Assembly (NCBI GenBank): GCA_037126765.1
Contig: JBBCBC010000012.1
Span: 9,052,001 to 9,116,000, forward strand
DNA length: 64,000 nt
From: Stenogyne calaminthoides
Lineage: Eukaryota > Streptophyta > Magnoliopsida > Lamiales > Lamiaceae
Direction: 5' to 3'
How positions within the stretch are numbered: the first letter of the stretch is position 1; every line of letters begins with the position of its first letter. Both the position numbers and the translations under genes were made by a program. Below, piece by piece: positions 22,576-34,469 of the stretch. The notes beneath the pieces were generated by a model. That model did not search any database and was not told where the DNA came from. It was given only the letters and a program-made list of their open reading frames with translations.

Positions 22576-25523
22576 TGTTGGGGTGAAAGTATGCTTTTAC
22601 GTAATAACAAACTAATATACTCTTATTTACTGAATATAAATTGTTTTATCGTTGTTGCTTTAAATATGAATGAATGTTATTTATTTCATGCAAACCGTTC
22701 AATATTGGTACTTATTGCATTGTAGTTAATGTGGTAATACCCGATCACAGAAGATCACATTAACAGTTCCTTGTAAATAAGTACAACTTCATGACCTAGA
22801 TGGAACTGAACACTTCATTGGTAGAGATTGAAGTGCTAATGCTGAGATTGGCTTGTCTTGACTAAAAGATTGCACCAGTACATCGTGGTGTGCCGAAAAG
22901 GACCTACAGACTGTGTTTTAAAAAACGGATCGGACCGAGAAGCCTCACCGTACTGTTTTGAGGTATTGGACGGCCTGACAATTGAACCGGCCACGAACCG
23001 CCCAAATCGGTCAAAAGCGCTACGAAGTGGCGACCGGTTGAGCCGGTCGATCACCGGTTCGATATTATTTTGAAAAAAAAATCTGAAATTTGTTGCAATT
23101 TTGAATGCACTGATCGAAGCCGGACTCCTCCCTGCGACGGAGAAGCGACTCTTTCCTTCGATGACGGCGGATTCTTTCTCTCCTTCGCGAACACCACCAC
23201 TACTCTCTGTCTTCCTCTGTTTCTCTCACACTATTCAAGTGCTGCAAAAGTCTGCGAGTTTTTTATTTCTTTTTAAAACTGAGCATACATGGACTTGGGG
23301 AGGCGGCGGAAAGTTGGGGGAGGCGGAAGAATTGGGTTAAGCTAGGTAGGGTTTTGAAAGTATCACTCTTTGAGTTAAATGCATTTAAATAACATTAATA
23401 TTGTTTTTTAAAATCTGATAGGCTATTCCACACTAATATTAAATTAACGGGCAAACAAATTGTTTTATGGGCCTCAGGATGGGAGATAAAATCAGCCAGA
23501 CTTAGGTGTGTATGGAAAATAATTTTATTTATTAAATATATAATTTATATATTTTATTATATATTATTTATTTATAATGTTATATCGGCTCAAACGCTTT
23601 AATAACAAGTTGCACTTTTCTAAAATACACTATGAGTGCACGATGCATCGGATGGATACAAGACCCAACCTTGAATTATATATTTATAATATAATAGTTC
23701 ATGTTTATGCAATTTGATTACCCTATTTCTACCTATACATCTACAAATTATAGCCCTGATAAAGCGTTCTCAGTCTTTGGATTACCAACGCACCGTCATT
23801 TCATCATCCTGTTCTTTTATTTTTTATATATGCGATTTGTGTATATATGTGTGTATATAATATGTGAACTGCAAAGTAGTGGAACAATTGCTATTTTTAA
23901 TTGAACTTAAAATTGAGCAATTGCTATTTTTGTTAAGATTTAAATTTAAGTTACAGATTTAGATATATGTTTTATTTAATTTTGTTGTAATTTGTTTATA
24001 GAATATACTATTATATAAATATATATAGATGATTTAAATGTTTTATATTTAAATATATATATATAACGTAATTATGATGTCATACCGGCTCAACCGCTTT
24101 AAAAACGGTCAGACCCGGTCGGATCGGTCCGACGAAAAGCGCTAAGGTTGTCCGAACCGATCGCCGCTTCCGCTTTTAAAACATAGCCTACAGAGAGGAT
24201 AAATTCTTCCGTACTGACTTATGGGATGAAGAATTAGACCTCAATTGTTATTGATTTCTTAACCTCTGTCACTTGAATATGATTGTGTGTAATTAGTATT
24301 TATTGCTTTGATCTATGTTGAGTTTAGAGTCAGATAGCGATTATATTTTGCATTTTGGGTAATATTATTAATTACATGACAATTGCTAAAATTTAATATA
24401 GAGCAACGCATGCAATGAAAGTCTTGTCTGATTTGTCCCCTTGGTAGGCTCAGAAGTTTTATCATACAAATCTTGCAAGTGGATTAAGTTCCGGTATGGA
24501 TAATAATGTTGAGCTGTCTTTATTAATTAATATAAAGCTTTTCAGTGACTTAATTAATTAATGGACAAAATAATGTTAAACAGGAAAAATAATAACCGGG
24601 AGCCATATTGTCGTAATATGGATTAAGATGGATAGTGCAATATTAATTTTATAGTGGAGTAAACTAATATTAATGGGTTGAATAAATATTGTGCTCAATA
24701 TTAAGAAATTCATAGCCCATTGGAGGTCCAATCATAATTCTTTCAAAAACCCCTCAAATAGCCCAAATATAAAGTCCAAATAATGAAAATGTGACTAAAA
24801 TAGAAGAAATAAATATTGCCTAATTTGTTCCTCAAATTTTCGAAAAATATGGATAAAAGAAGAGGAAAAATTTTCTTGATTTTCTTGAAATAATTTTTAC
24901 GGAAAAAGATAAGTATTCTTGGAATACAAGATTATCCCATAAAATTCAAGAAAGCAAATCTTTTTTCTTTATTCCTCAAGATTTTCGAAAATTGAATAAG
25001 AAAGGGAGGAAAATATATTTTGTGATTATTATGGAAAGTAGAATATATGAGATATATTCAAGATTGTATCTTGAATAACATACAAGGAAATTTCCCATGA
25101 AGCCCTAATCACCCTATTTTTCATCCCCCCTTGTCTTATAAATAGGGGATGAATTTTTCATCCCCAACACAATTCCAGTCTTGGAAAAAATTAGAAATCC
25201 ACAAAAGTGATGCAATATTTTATTTTTTCTCCTTTGTTATAATTATTCGTGAGAATCCTTCCACCGGATTATGAGAAAGGACATGGGACATATTTGAGAA
25301 GGTGTTTGGGTTGATCCATCTACTCAAAGGTTGTCATTCCAAGAGGTATGTTTCTTGTAACTCCTAGATTTCGCATGTATGAAATTAATTGTACGCATGA
25401 TGTTGTTGGCTTTTAATTGTTATTTGAATTAATATAGGATTAATTCATGCTAATATTAATTAAATAATTTAAATATGTATTTAATTGCAACTCGAATAGA
25501 TCCGGGCACCCTATTCCCCAAAA
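22571..25523 (+). mobile_element. 5' LTR of copia element X, interrupted by a hAT element
   Basis: Starts TGTTGGGGTGAAAG at 22576 and ends CCCCAAAA at 25523 (CCCCAACA in relatives). It is preceded by ACATC (22571-22575), half of a target duplication in Y gag. Without the 1276-bp hAT element and its 8-bp duplicate it is about 1664 bp, close to the 1694-bp X 3' LTR at 31760. TATAAATAGGGGATG near 25137-25151 is the promoter core. Confidence 0.85.
22903..24194. mobile_element. hAT-like DNA transposon, non-autonomous, TSD CCTACAGA
   Basis: The element spans 22911-24186 (1276 bp) with imperfect terminal inverted repeats: left CTGTGTTTTAAAAAACGGAT, right (reverse complement) CTATGTTTTAAAAGCGGAAG. 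It is flanked by perfect 8-bp duplicates CCTACAGA (22903-22910, 24187-24194). An 8-bp duplicate and TTTTAAA-bearing repeats fit hAT. Removing it restores the LTR sequence seen in related copies. Subterminal CCGGTT/CGGTC motifs are present at both ends. A C/T-rich segment at 23100-23340 has coding-like composition (a chance or captured exon); no transposase is visible. Confidence 0.85.
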
Positions 25524-25525
25524 AT

Positions 25526-27006
25526 TGGTATCAGAGCCTCGGTTTCGAGCTCTGTGGTTTAAATTGTTATTTAAATTTGTTGGTGCATTAATTTTTATTA
25601 AAAATTGGATAGTAGAATTGTTAGATCTTTGTTGCAGGTATCCAATTGTCATGGTATTTAATGCTTTATTTTTCATGCGTATGAATTATTTTTAATTCGA
25701 CTCGTTCGGATTTGCTTTTCTCGTGAGAAAATCCACGAGTAGATTAGACTATTTTTATTTGTTCAATGTAATAGACTAGTCTAGATTTAAGATTTTATTT
25801 ATTTTTATGTTATATAAATTGTAACCGAATAGAAGACGAAGACGAAGATATGAAGACGGATCCGAAATCGGGCGCAGTGGCGGCGTCGCGAATGTGCTGG
25901 GGGACGACTTCGCTGATCTGAATGTCGGGCCGGAGCGACGAAAGTGGGGCACGACCGAGTGGGCTGGCACCGTGGCGGATCGGGCGGTGGAGCGTGCGCA
26001 CAGCCTGCTGGACATTACCAGCAAGGGCGCGGGCGTGACGTCTTGCGACAAGCCGACGGGCGGATGCGCCGCACAAAAACACGCGGGGACGCCACGACAC
26101 CGTCGAGAGTTGCCGAAGCGACACGCTTGGGCGCCGGTACGCGGCGCTACGGATGCGGTCGAGAGATGACCGGCCGGGTGCGGGCGGATCTTGGTCGCGT
26201 CTTTGTCGGACGTGGCCGAACGACGGGGAGTGGCACGGTGTGGCGAAATGAGATGAATTTTTTTTTTGAGACGAACGAGTGGGAGAAATTCAAGACGCTA
26301 TTTCTTCAAGATCAAGACAAGAAAATTAAACCATGACAGTTGGATAATTTGTGCCAAATATGTTTAATTTTTTTTTATGTGTTTTTTTTCTTATGCTTCT
26401 GTTTAACTAGTTTAATGTGTTTGCATGAGAAATTACATGTGAAAATCTCAACCTCAAAATTACTAAGTATGTTTTAAATAATTTATTTATTTTTTTAAAA
26501 ATCAAATTAATTTTGACCTCCATTTTTTATTTATTTGGAAAATCTTTTGGAGAAATTTCCCTCACGGAACAGTCAAATGATAGCTATCACATGAATAAAT
26601 TTCTAATGGATGATTGTGAATTATTATTAGTGGCGACAATGACCCTCCCCTCGAGGCTTGTTCAAAACGAAGTAATAATTCTGTATTTAATCATGATTAT
26701 TACTTAGGTATAAAATTGATATGCATATACTTCTCCGAAGTCCCTGTCAATTTTATATGGTCAAGTGGGAGCCAACTATTAATTTTGAATTAAAGGTTTG
26801 TAACTGTTTTTGTTTGTAACCTGCTTAAATGTGTTTAAATAGATAGATAATCCCACATGAACTATTTAAACTGTTTTAAGATGTTAGCTGATGCTGGTTC
26901 ATATTCTTTTGACATTTTGATATGTTACATGTGATCAAATTATGTGATAAATTTTGTGTTTAATCCGGATATTAACACAAAAATGTATGTTTATTTTCAG
27001 TTCAAC
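25526..27006 (+). other. Element X primer-binding site and leader with GC-rich block
   Basis: TGGTATCAGAGCC (25526-25538) is a good initiator tRNA-Met primer site. The leader then has a donor-like GCAG|GTATCC (GT at 25638), a GC-rich block at about 25845-26250, conserved GAGACGAACGAGTGGGAGAA after it, and acceptor-like TTTATTTTCAG ending at 27000, six bases before the gag ATG. Long frames in the GC block on both strands have no recognisable domain. Confidence 0.65.
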
Positions 27007-27704
27007 ATGTCGCAACCTTTTAATCCACTGTTTACTATACTGAAAGATCATCAATTGATTGGTGAAAACTTTTATCGATTGGAATAAAAAATTATCTATT
27101 GTCCTAACTGCACAATAACACAAGTGGGTTCTTGATGTACCTAAACCCACCAAGCCTACTGATGACTCTAGTAAAATGGATAAGAAAGAGTATAGTGACT
27201 GGGAGCGTTTCAATGAGATGGAAAAGTGCACCATCCTGGCTTCAATGTCGAATGTGTTACAACACCAACACCAAAACTTTGGAACTGTTGCGGAAATTAT
27301 GCAAAGTCTTAAAGCGATGTTCCAACATTAGAACCGTACAACTAGGCAGATCACCATGCGAGATATATTGTCGTAGAAAATGGTAGAGGGAACACTCATG
27401 AGGGATCATGTTCTCCAATTGATGGCTCACCTTAACAAGCTTGAGGTTCTTGGTGCTGAATATGATATGGAGACCCAAATCGATTTCATACTCAATTCTC
27501 TACTGAAAAGCTTTGAGCAGTTTCAATTGAATTATCAGATGAATAATCAGAAGTTCACACTTCCTGACCTACTCCAAGCTCTAGTTTCGGCTGAGATGCT
27601 AATGGGGCGCCAAAATTAAGCCGTGGTGGTAACCGGCCCTTCTACTTCTTCTAGGCCACATGGTGGTAAGAAGAAGAAGAAGAAGGCAAAAGGCCAGAAC
27701 GTGA
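27007..27704 (+). pseudogene. Element X gag, truncated
   Basis: Starts MSQPFNPLF and continues in broken frames: HKWVLDVPKP region, MVEGTLMRDHVLQLMAHLNKLEVLG, SFEQFQLNYQMNNQKFTLPD, ending in a lysine-rich GGKKKKKKAKG stretch. A TAA at 27116-27118 replaces a sense codon of element C gag, and Y has TAA at the same codon. Sequence switches at about 27704 to a reversed-context LTR fragment, the left breakpoint of the inverted block. Everything from zinc knuckle to mid-RT is missing. Confidence 0.8.
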
Positions 27705-27723
27705 TCCCCCTACTTCTCTCGTT

Positions 27724-28527
27724 CCCCCTAAAGACCCCTCAAGTAGCCCAATATAAGTCCAATTAATGAAAAGGAGAAGAAAATAACATTGCCTAATTTT
27801 TGCCTATTATTTTCGGAAAAAATAAGGAAAAAGAAGAGAAAAGTTTTTCTTGATTTTCTTGAAAAGATTTTTATGGAAAAAGATAAGTATTCTTGAAATA
27901 CAAGATTATCCCATAAATTCAAGAAATCCCAAATCTTGTTTCTTTACTTAAAGATTTTGAAAATATTATAAGAATGGGAGGAAAAGATCTTTTGTGATTA
28001 TTTATGGAAAATAGAATATATGGGATATATTCAAGATTGTATCTATAAGAAGATACAAGGAAATTTCCCATGAAGCCCTAAATCACTAAATTTTCGACCC
28101 CCCTAGTTCTTATAAATAGGGGATGCATTTTTCATCCCCTATACAATTCCAGACTTGGAAAAATTAGAAATCCACAAAGGTGGTGCAATATTTTTTCTTT
28201 TTCTCCTTTGTTATAATTGTTCGTGCGAATCCTCCACCGGATTACGGGCAAGAACTTGGGACATTCTTGAGAAGGAACTTAGGTTGATCCATCGTCTCAA
28301 AGGATGTCACTCCAAGAGGTACGTTTCTCATAAACTATAAGATTCCACATGTGTAGGAATTTACGTGAAATTATTGTAAGCATGATTGTTGTTGGTATTT
28401 GCTAATTGAATTAATAGGTTAATTCATGTTAGAAATCGTATCAAAAAAAAATGTTAGAAATAATTTTTCAATTTGAATTTGTATTTAATTGCACCTCGAA
28501 TAGATCCGGACACACTATTCCCCAACA
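27724..28527 (+). repeat. Element Y 5' LTR, 3' portion only
   Basis: Aligns with the last ~800 bp of the X and C LTRs, from CCCCTCAAGTAGCCC to CTATTCCCCAACA, with TATAAATAGGGGATG near 28110-28125. The first half of the LTR is absent; the sequence joins X gag at about 27704 through ~20 bp of unclear origin. Confidence 0.8.
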
Positions 28528-28529
28528 AC

Positions 28530-31500
28530 TGGTATCAGAGCCTCAGTTTCGAGCTCTGTGATTTAAATTGTAATTTAAATTGTTGTTCATTAAATTTTTT
28601 AAAATTGGATAGTAGAATTGCTAGATCTTTTTTGCAGGTATCCAATTGTCATGGTATTTAATGTTTATTTATTTCATGCGTGTGTATGGTTTTTAATTCG
28701 ACTCGTTCGAATTAGTTTTTCTCGTGAGAAAATCCATGATTAGATTAGGATATTTTTTTTTATTTGTTCAATGTAATAGACTAGTATAGATTTAAGGTTT
28801 ATTTATTTTTCCATTAAATAAATTATAACCGAATCGAAGACGGAGATGGGGAATTGAAGACGGATCCAGAACCGGACGTAGGAGATGTGCGTCATACGAA
28901 ACGTGCCAAGGGAGGCACGTGCACAATGCGGACGCTGCCAGGCACGTCGGGCACGGACGCAGGGCGACCAGGACGCACGGGAGAAAAGGCCCCAAGCCTG
29001 TGCACCTGGAAGCCGAGCACCGGTCAAGGATAGGGTGGGAGCTGCGCGTGAGCACTCCCAGGCGGAAGCAAGCGCGTGGGCGGATGCGGCGTGCGAACTG
29101 GCGGGGCGGCCGATGTGTCGTTCCGTCCAGTGCGCGACGTGGCATGACGTGTCATGACGAAATTATTTTTTCGAGACGAATGAGTGGGAGAACTTCAAGA
29201 CGGAGGATTTCTCAAGATCAAGACAAGAAAATTAAACCATGACAGTTGGATATTTTTTGCCCAATATGTTTAATTTTTTTTATTGTTTTGATATTTTTTT
29301 CCTTGTGCTTCTGTTTAATTTGTTTAATGTGTTTGCATGAGAAATTGCTATGAAAATCTCAACTTACAAATTACTATGTATGTTTTAAATAATTAATTTG
29401 TTTTTTTAAAATCAAATTAATTTTGACCTCCATGATTTATTTATTTGTGAAATTTTTGGGATATTTGAGTTTTGATGAATTATGCCAAAACATTACCAAT
29501 TTGTGTTATTTAAGCTAATCTACAAATAACAAGTTGAGGGGGAACGAGAGAACAAGTTAAGGGAGAACTCATGAAATCAGACGAAGATGATCGAGATCAG
29601 ATGAGGCTGCAGATGAGGCTGATCGAGATCAGATAAGTAGGATGAGTTCCGAGTTAACTGATGAGTTGTGCAAAATCAGAATAAGAAGAAAAGCTAAATC
29701 TAACAAATCAGAAGAAGAGAGTCAACTGATCAGATGACAAGAAGAACTGACCAAAAGTTCAGATGTACTGGCCTGATGCTGCTGACCTGATATGCTGACC
29801 TGAAGGTTGCTGATCAGAAGAGGAGCAGATGAGATGACCAGAAAAGATAAGCTGATCAGATGACCAGAGCAGACAAGCTGATCAGACGAAACTGACCCGA
29901 AGATCAGAAGAGGAGGTTGTTGATCAGAAGAGGAGCAGATGAGACTAATCGAGATCAGACGTGATCAAAGATCATATGAGGTTGAACAAAGATCAGAAGA
30001 GACTGATGGTTTAGATGAAGTGCACAAGTCTACTGAAGACAAGTTCACTGAAAGAAGAAGTCACCTGATCTGATGTCCTCAGAGGATAAAGTCGCATGAA
30101 GAAAAGTCATCTGAAGACATGTTCACTGAGAACCAGAACAATATTTATGATCAGATAACCTGAGTCAAGTGACCTGAGGGTCAGGATGTCTGAAGTCAGA
30201 AGAGCTGAACTCAGTTAGCCTGAGTGTCAGTATGCCTGATCAGACAAGGTCCACTGAAGAGAAGTCTATTGAGTCAAGAATCCTGAGTCCAAGGAAGCCT
30301 GAGTTCGAGAAAGCTGAGGATCAGTATCCTGAAAATTATAGTCGTTAGATTCAGCTGACGTGGACCAATGAGAGGAAGACAACCAGCTTGAAAAAGCTGC
30401 AGAAGCTACAGAATAGTATGGATTTGATGTGACTCAATCCAACGGTAACATTCAAATCCACACTATAAATACAAGTTCTTCCTTCATTATTAAGTGTGTG
30501 AAATGCGTGAAAAACACCATTGAGCTTCAAAGCCAAATCATCCAGCATTTCCATCATAGAACACAGAACAAGAAATACACGCATATATTCAAGAGTGTCC
30601 TATCCTAGATCTAAGCACAAATGTAATATCCTAAACTTAGAGAGATTTTCCCAACCTTAGCATTGAGACTAAACAAATGTAAGGAAAAATCTCACCTAGT
30701 TGGACACCAAACAATCTTTACCCAAACCAAGTGTTAGGTTAACTTTTGTTAAGCAAGGAATTAAAGTTAGTTGGACTAACTTAAATTCTGGGTGTGAGCG
30801 AGAACTCATTAAACATCTAAGCAATCCCGCAAGGGAGGGTAGGCAATCCCGTGAGGGAGATAAGTTCCGTGAGAGTGAGAACTCATTAAACACCTGTTGT
30901 ATTGTGTTGGATTAACACATTAATCTAAGTCCAGTTGGTTAAGTAGGTGCCCCTGCTGATAGGGAAGAGTGGATGTAGGAGTTGGACTCCGAACCACTAT
31001 AAAAATAGTGTGTTCTTTACTGCTTTATGTTCTTACTTGTCATATGCATTTGATTATAAGCAAAACACATGGTTTTAAAAAAAAAATTGGAATCACCATT
31101 CCCTCACCCCTGTTTTATATGCATTACATGATTTTTACGCATTTCATGGGTTTTTCACAGGACCAACAGAAATCTTTTGGAGAAATTTTCCCAACGGAAC
31201 GATTAAAAGATATCCATCACATGAATAAATTCCTAAGGGATGATTGTGAATTATTATTAGTGGCGGCAATGACCCTCCCAACGAGGCTTGATCAAAACGA
31301 AGTAATAATTCTGTATTTAATCATGGTTATTACTTAAGTATAAAATTGATATGCATATACTTCCCCGAAGTCCCTGTCAATTTTATATGGTCAGGTGAGA
31401 GCCAACTATTAATCGTGAATTAAAGGTTTATAACTGTCTTTGTTTATAACCTGCTTGAATGTGTTTAATGGACAGTTCACCCAACGTGACCTATTTAAAC

Positions 31501-31628
31501 TATCTTGAGATGTTGGCTGATGCATGTTCATATTCTTTTGAGATTTTAATATGCAACATGTGATCGAATTATGTGATAAATTTTGTGATTAAATCGTTAA
31601 TTCAAAATATGTTTATTTTCAGTTCAGC
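28530..31628 (+). other. Element Y primer-binding site and leader (split by solo LTR)
   Basis: TGGTATCAGAGCC at 28530-28542 is the primer site. Donor-like GCAG|GTATCC has its GT at 28638. A GC-rich block lies at about 28845-29160, different in sequence from those of X and C but with the same flanks. The leader is interrupted by solo LTR B3 (29454-31168) and ends with TTTATTTTCAG at 31622. Confidence 0.65.
29449..31173 (+). mobile_element. Solo LTR B3 (SIRE-like copia) with TSD GAAAT
   Basis: The LTR spans 29454-31168 (1715 bp). It starts TTTTGGGATATTTGAG (terminal TG mutated to TT), ends GGACCAACA, and is flanked by perfect GAAAT (29449-29453, 31169-31173). U3 is rich in GATCAG/GATGACCAG repeats (29580-30000). 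TATA motif CACTATAAATACAAG lies near 30460-30475. The R-region repeats are reduced to two copies (30800-30895) with ACTCATTAAACATC in place of ACTCGGTAAACATC. Confidence 0.9.
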
Positions 31629-31759
31629 ATGTCGCAACCTTTTAATCCACTCTTTAATATACATAAAGACAATCAATTGACTAGTGAAAACTTGGTCGAT
31701 TGGAATCGAAAATTATCAATTGTCCTAATTGCAATATAACACAAGTGGGTTATTGATAT
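31629..31759 (+). pseudogene. Element Y gag N-terminus
   Basis: Begins MSQPFNPLFNI and continues in frame through NLVDWNRKLSIVL to a TAA at 31737-31739, then HKWVIDI, cut at 31759 by the reversed X LTR. The C-terminal gag half starting DVPKP is at 22575 on the other strand. About 44 codons remain. Confidence 0.8.
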
Positions 31760-33453
31760 TGTTGGGGAATAGGGTGCCCGAATCTATTCGAGTTGCAATT
31801 AAATATATATTTAAATTATTTAATTATTACTAGCATGAATTAATCATATATTAATTCAAATAACAATTTAAAGCCAAAAACATCATGCGTACAATTAATT
31901 TCATGTAAATCCTATACATGCGGAATCTAGGAGTTACGAAAAATATACCTCTTGGAGTGACAACCTTTGAGTAGATGGATCAACCCAAACACCTTCTCAA
32001 ATATGTCCCACGTCCTTGCTCGTAATCCGGTGGAAGGATTCTCACGAACAATTATAACAAAGGAGAAAAAATAAAATATTGCACCACCTTTGTGGATTTC
32101 TAATTTTTCCAAGACTGGAATTGTGTTGGGGATGAAAAATTCATCCCCTATTTATAAGACAGGGGGGGCCGACGAAAAATAGGGTGATTAGGGCTTCATG
32201 GGAAATTTCCTTGTATCTTCTCCAAGATACAATCTTGAATATATCTCATATATTCTATTTTTCATAATAATCACAAAATATATTTTCCTCCCATTCTTAT
32301 GCAATTTTCGAAAATTTTGAGGAATAAAGAAACAAGATTTGGTTTCTTGAATTTTATGGGATTATATTGTATTCCAAGAATACTTATCTTTTTCCATAAA
32401 ACTCTTTTCAAAGAAAATTTTTCCTCTTCTTTTATCCATATTTTTCGAAAAATTGAGGAACAAATTAGGCAATATTTATTTCTTCTATTTTAATCACCTT
32501 TTTATTATTTGGACTTTATATTTGGCTATTTGAGGGGTCTTTGGGAGAACTAAGATTGGACCTCCAATGGACTATGAATTTCATAATATTGAGCCACAAT
32601 ATTTATTCAACACATTAATATTAATTTACTCCACTATAAAATTAATATTGCACTATCCATCTTAATCCATATTACGACAATATGGCTCCCGGTTATTATT
32701 TCTCGTGTTTAAAATTATTTTGTCCATTAATTAATTAAGCCACTGAAAAGTTTTATATTAATTAATATTTTTTTCTTTGGAATAAAGACAACTCAACATT
32801 ATTATCCATACCGGAACTTAATTCACTTGCAAGATTTGTATGATAAAACTTCCGAGCCTACCAAGGGGACAAATCAGACAAGATTTTCCTTGCACATGTT
32901 GCTCTGTATTAAATCTTAGCAATTGTCATGTAATTAATAATATTCCCTAAAATGCAAAGTATAGAATCGCTATCTGACTCTAAATCCAACACAGATCAAA
33001 GCAATAAATACTAATTACACACAATCCTATTCAAGTGACAGAGGTTAAGAAATCAATAATAACTGAGGTATAATTCTTCATCCCATAAGTCAGAACGAAA
33101 GAATTTATCCTCTCAGTAGGTCCTCTTCAGCACACCACGCTGTGCTAGTGCAATTTATTGGTCAAGGCAAGTCAATCTGAGCTTTAGCACTTCAACCTCT
33201 ACCAATAGAGTGTTCAGTTCCATCTAGGTCGTGAAATTGTACTTATTTACAAGGAACTGTTAATGTGATCTTCTGTGATCGGGTATCACTACATTAACTA
33301 CAATTTAATATGTACAAATATTGAACGGTTTGCAGTAAATAAATAACATTCATTTATATTTAAAGCAACAGTGATAAAATAATTTATATTCAGTAAATAA
33401 GAGTATATTAGTTTGTTATTACGTAAAAGCATACTTTCACGTATAACCCAACA
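31760..33453 (-). repeat. 3' LTR of element X (reversed)
   Basis: TGTTGGGGAATAGGG at 31760 to AACCCAACA ending 33453 (1694 bp). The minus strand is homologous to 22576-25523 without the hAT element. It is followed by minus-strand PPT-like sequence (33454-33475), confirming a 3' LTR. The reversed TATA motif CATCCCCTATTTATAAG is near 32141-32157. Confidence 0.85.
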
Positions 33454-34347
33454 ATCTCTCACTTATACTCAAAGTTTTCTTTTAAGTATACCTACAACAA
33501 GTCTCATGTTCTACGTGACATCTAATGTCACCTACATGAACCTAATAACATTTCTCATACTTATACTCAAAGCAGATCGGGTAACGACTTGACACACATT
33601 CCTTCCACATGGCTCTTGAATGTTTTTTTGAGGCGAGCTTTTTGTGAATGGATCTCGCTTGGTTATCTTCCGATGCGATCTTTGCCAATTCTATATCTCA
33701 TCTCTTAATGATTTCTCGTGATAAGATGGTATTTTCTTTCAATGTGTTTGTCGGCTTTGTGGGCTCTTGTTCCCTTGAATTTGCAAATCGCCTCAAATTA
33801 TCATAGTAAACCGTGATAATGCCGGGCAAATTTAACTATATCCAAGTCCACTAAGAAGTTCTTGAGTCATACCGCTTTTTTGCTTCTCAAGAAGCTACAT
33901 ATTCGCTTCCATGGTAGAATCGCAATGCATTTCGCGCTAACGCTTCTCCATGTTATGGTTACACCTCCTGCATAAAACACACTACCCAAGGTAGATTTTC
34001 TCGAATCTATGTCCGATTGAAATCAATCCGTATCCTATGGAATAAGATTGTCCGATCGATAAAACTAACATTCTATCTTGAGTTCTTTTTAGATACTTCG
34101 TAATGTTTTTAACAAAGATCCGAGTTGTTCTTTTCCCGGATTACTTTGATATCTTGTTACTATTCCTACGACAAAAGTAAATATCCGCCTCGGCAATAAC
34201 ATTGCATACATGAGGCTTCCAACTTCCGACGATATGGAATTTCCCTCATGTCATCTATCTCATTTTGTGTCTTTGGACACATTTTTTTTAATAGATGGAT
34301 TCCATGTCCGAAGAGTAAGAAACCTTTCTTGGAATCCTGGATGTTGT
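33454..34347 (-). pseudogene. Element X RNase H and RT C-terminus
   Basis: The minus strand aligns with the end of copia pol (RNase H NSREPRAHK region near 33755-33785, an AEYVA-like segment near 33900, RT block with QDSKKG near 34330), followed by the duplicated PPT and the palindrome GTGACATCTAATGTCAC (33515-33531). It is saturated with one- to three-base deletions relative to element C, so no frame stays open. It ends near 34347; 34348-34469 is not assignable. Confidence 0.75.
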
Positions 34348-34469
34348 GTTATTTCATCACACAATCGTAATCGCGATATTGGGAAGGTTTTTTGAAGGAT
34401 ACTTTAGAGGATAAAGTCTATATGTTCATCATCGTGTTGAATGACGCTTTTGATATTCTTAAAAAAGCA

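Larger units (their letters stand above)
27705..34347 (-). other. Inverted block: 3' half of the X-in-Y nest
   Basis: Read on the plus strand the block holds the Y 5' LTR fragment, Y leader, Y gag N-terminus, X 3' LTR (reversed), X RNase H/RT (reversed). Reverse-complemented, that is exactly the order expected to the right of X's 5' half if X had inserted into Y gag. The two gag halves end in GATAT and GATGT, consistent with one 5-bp target duplication with a single change. The missing middle of X and most of Y's 5' LTR show that deletions accompanied the rearrangement. Confidence 0.6.
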
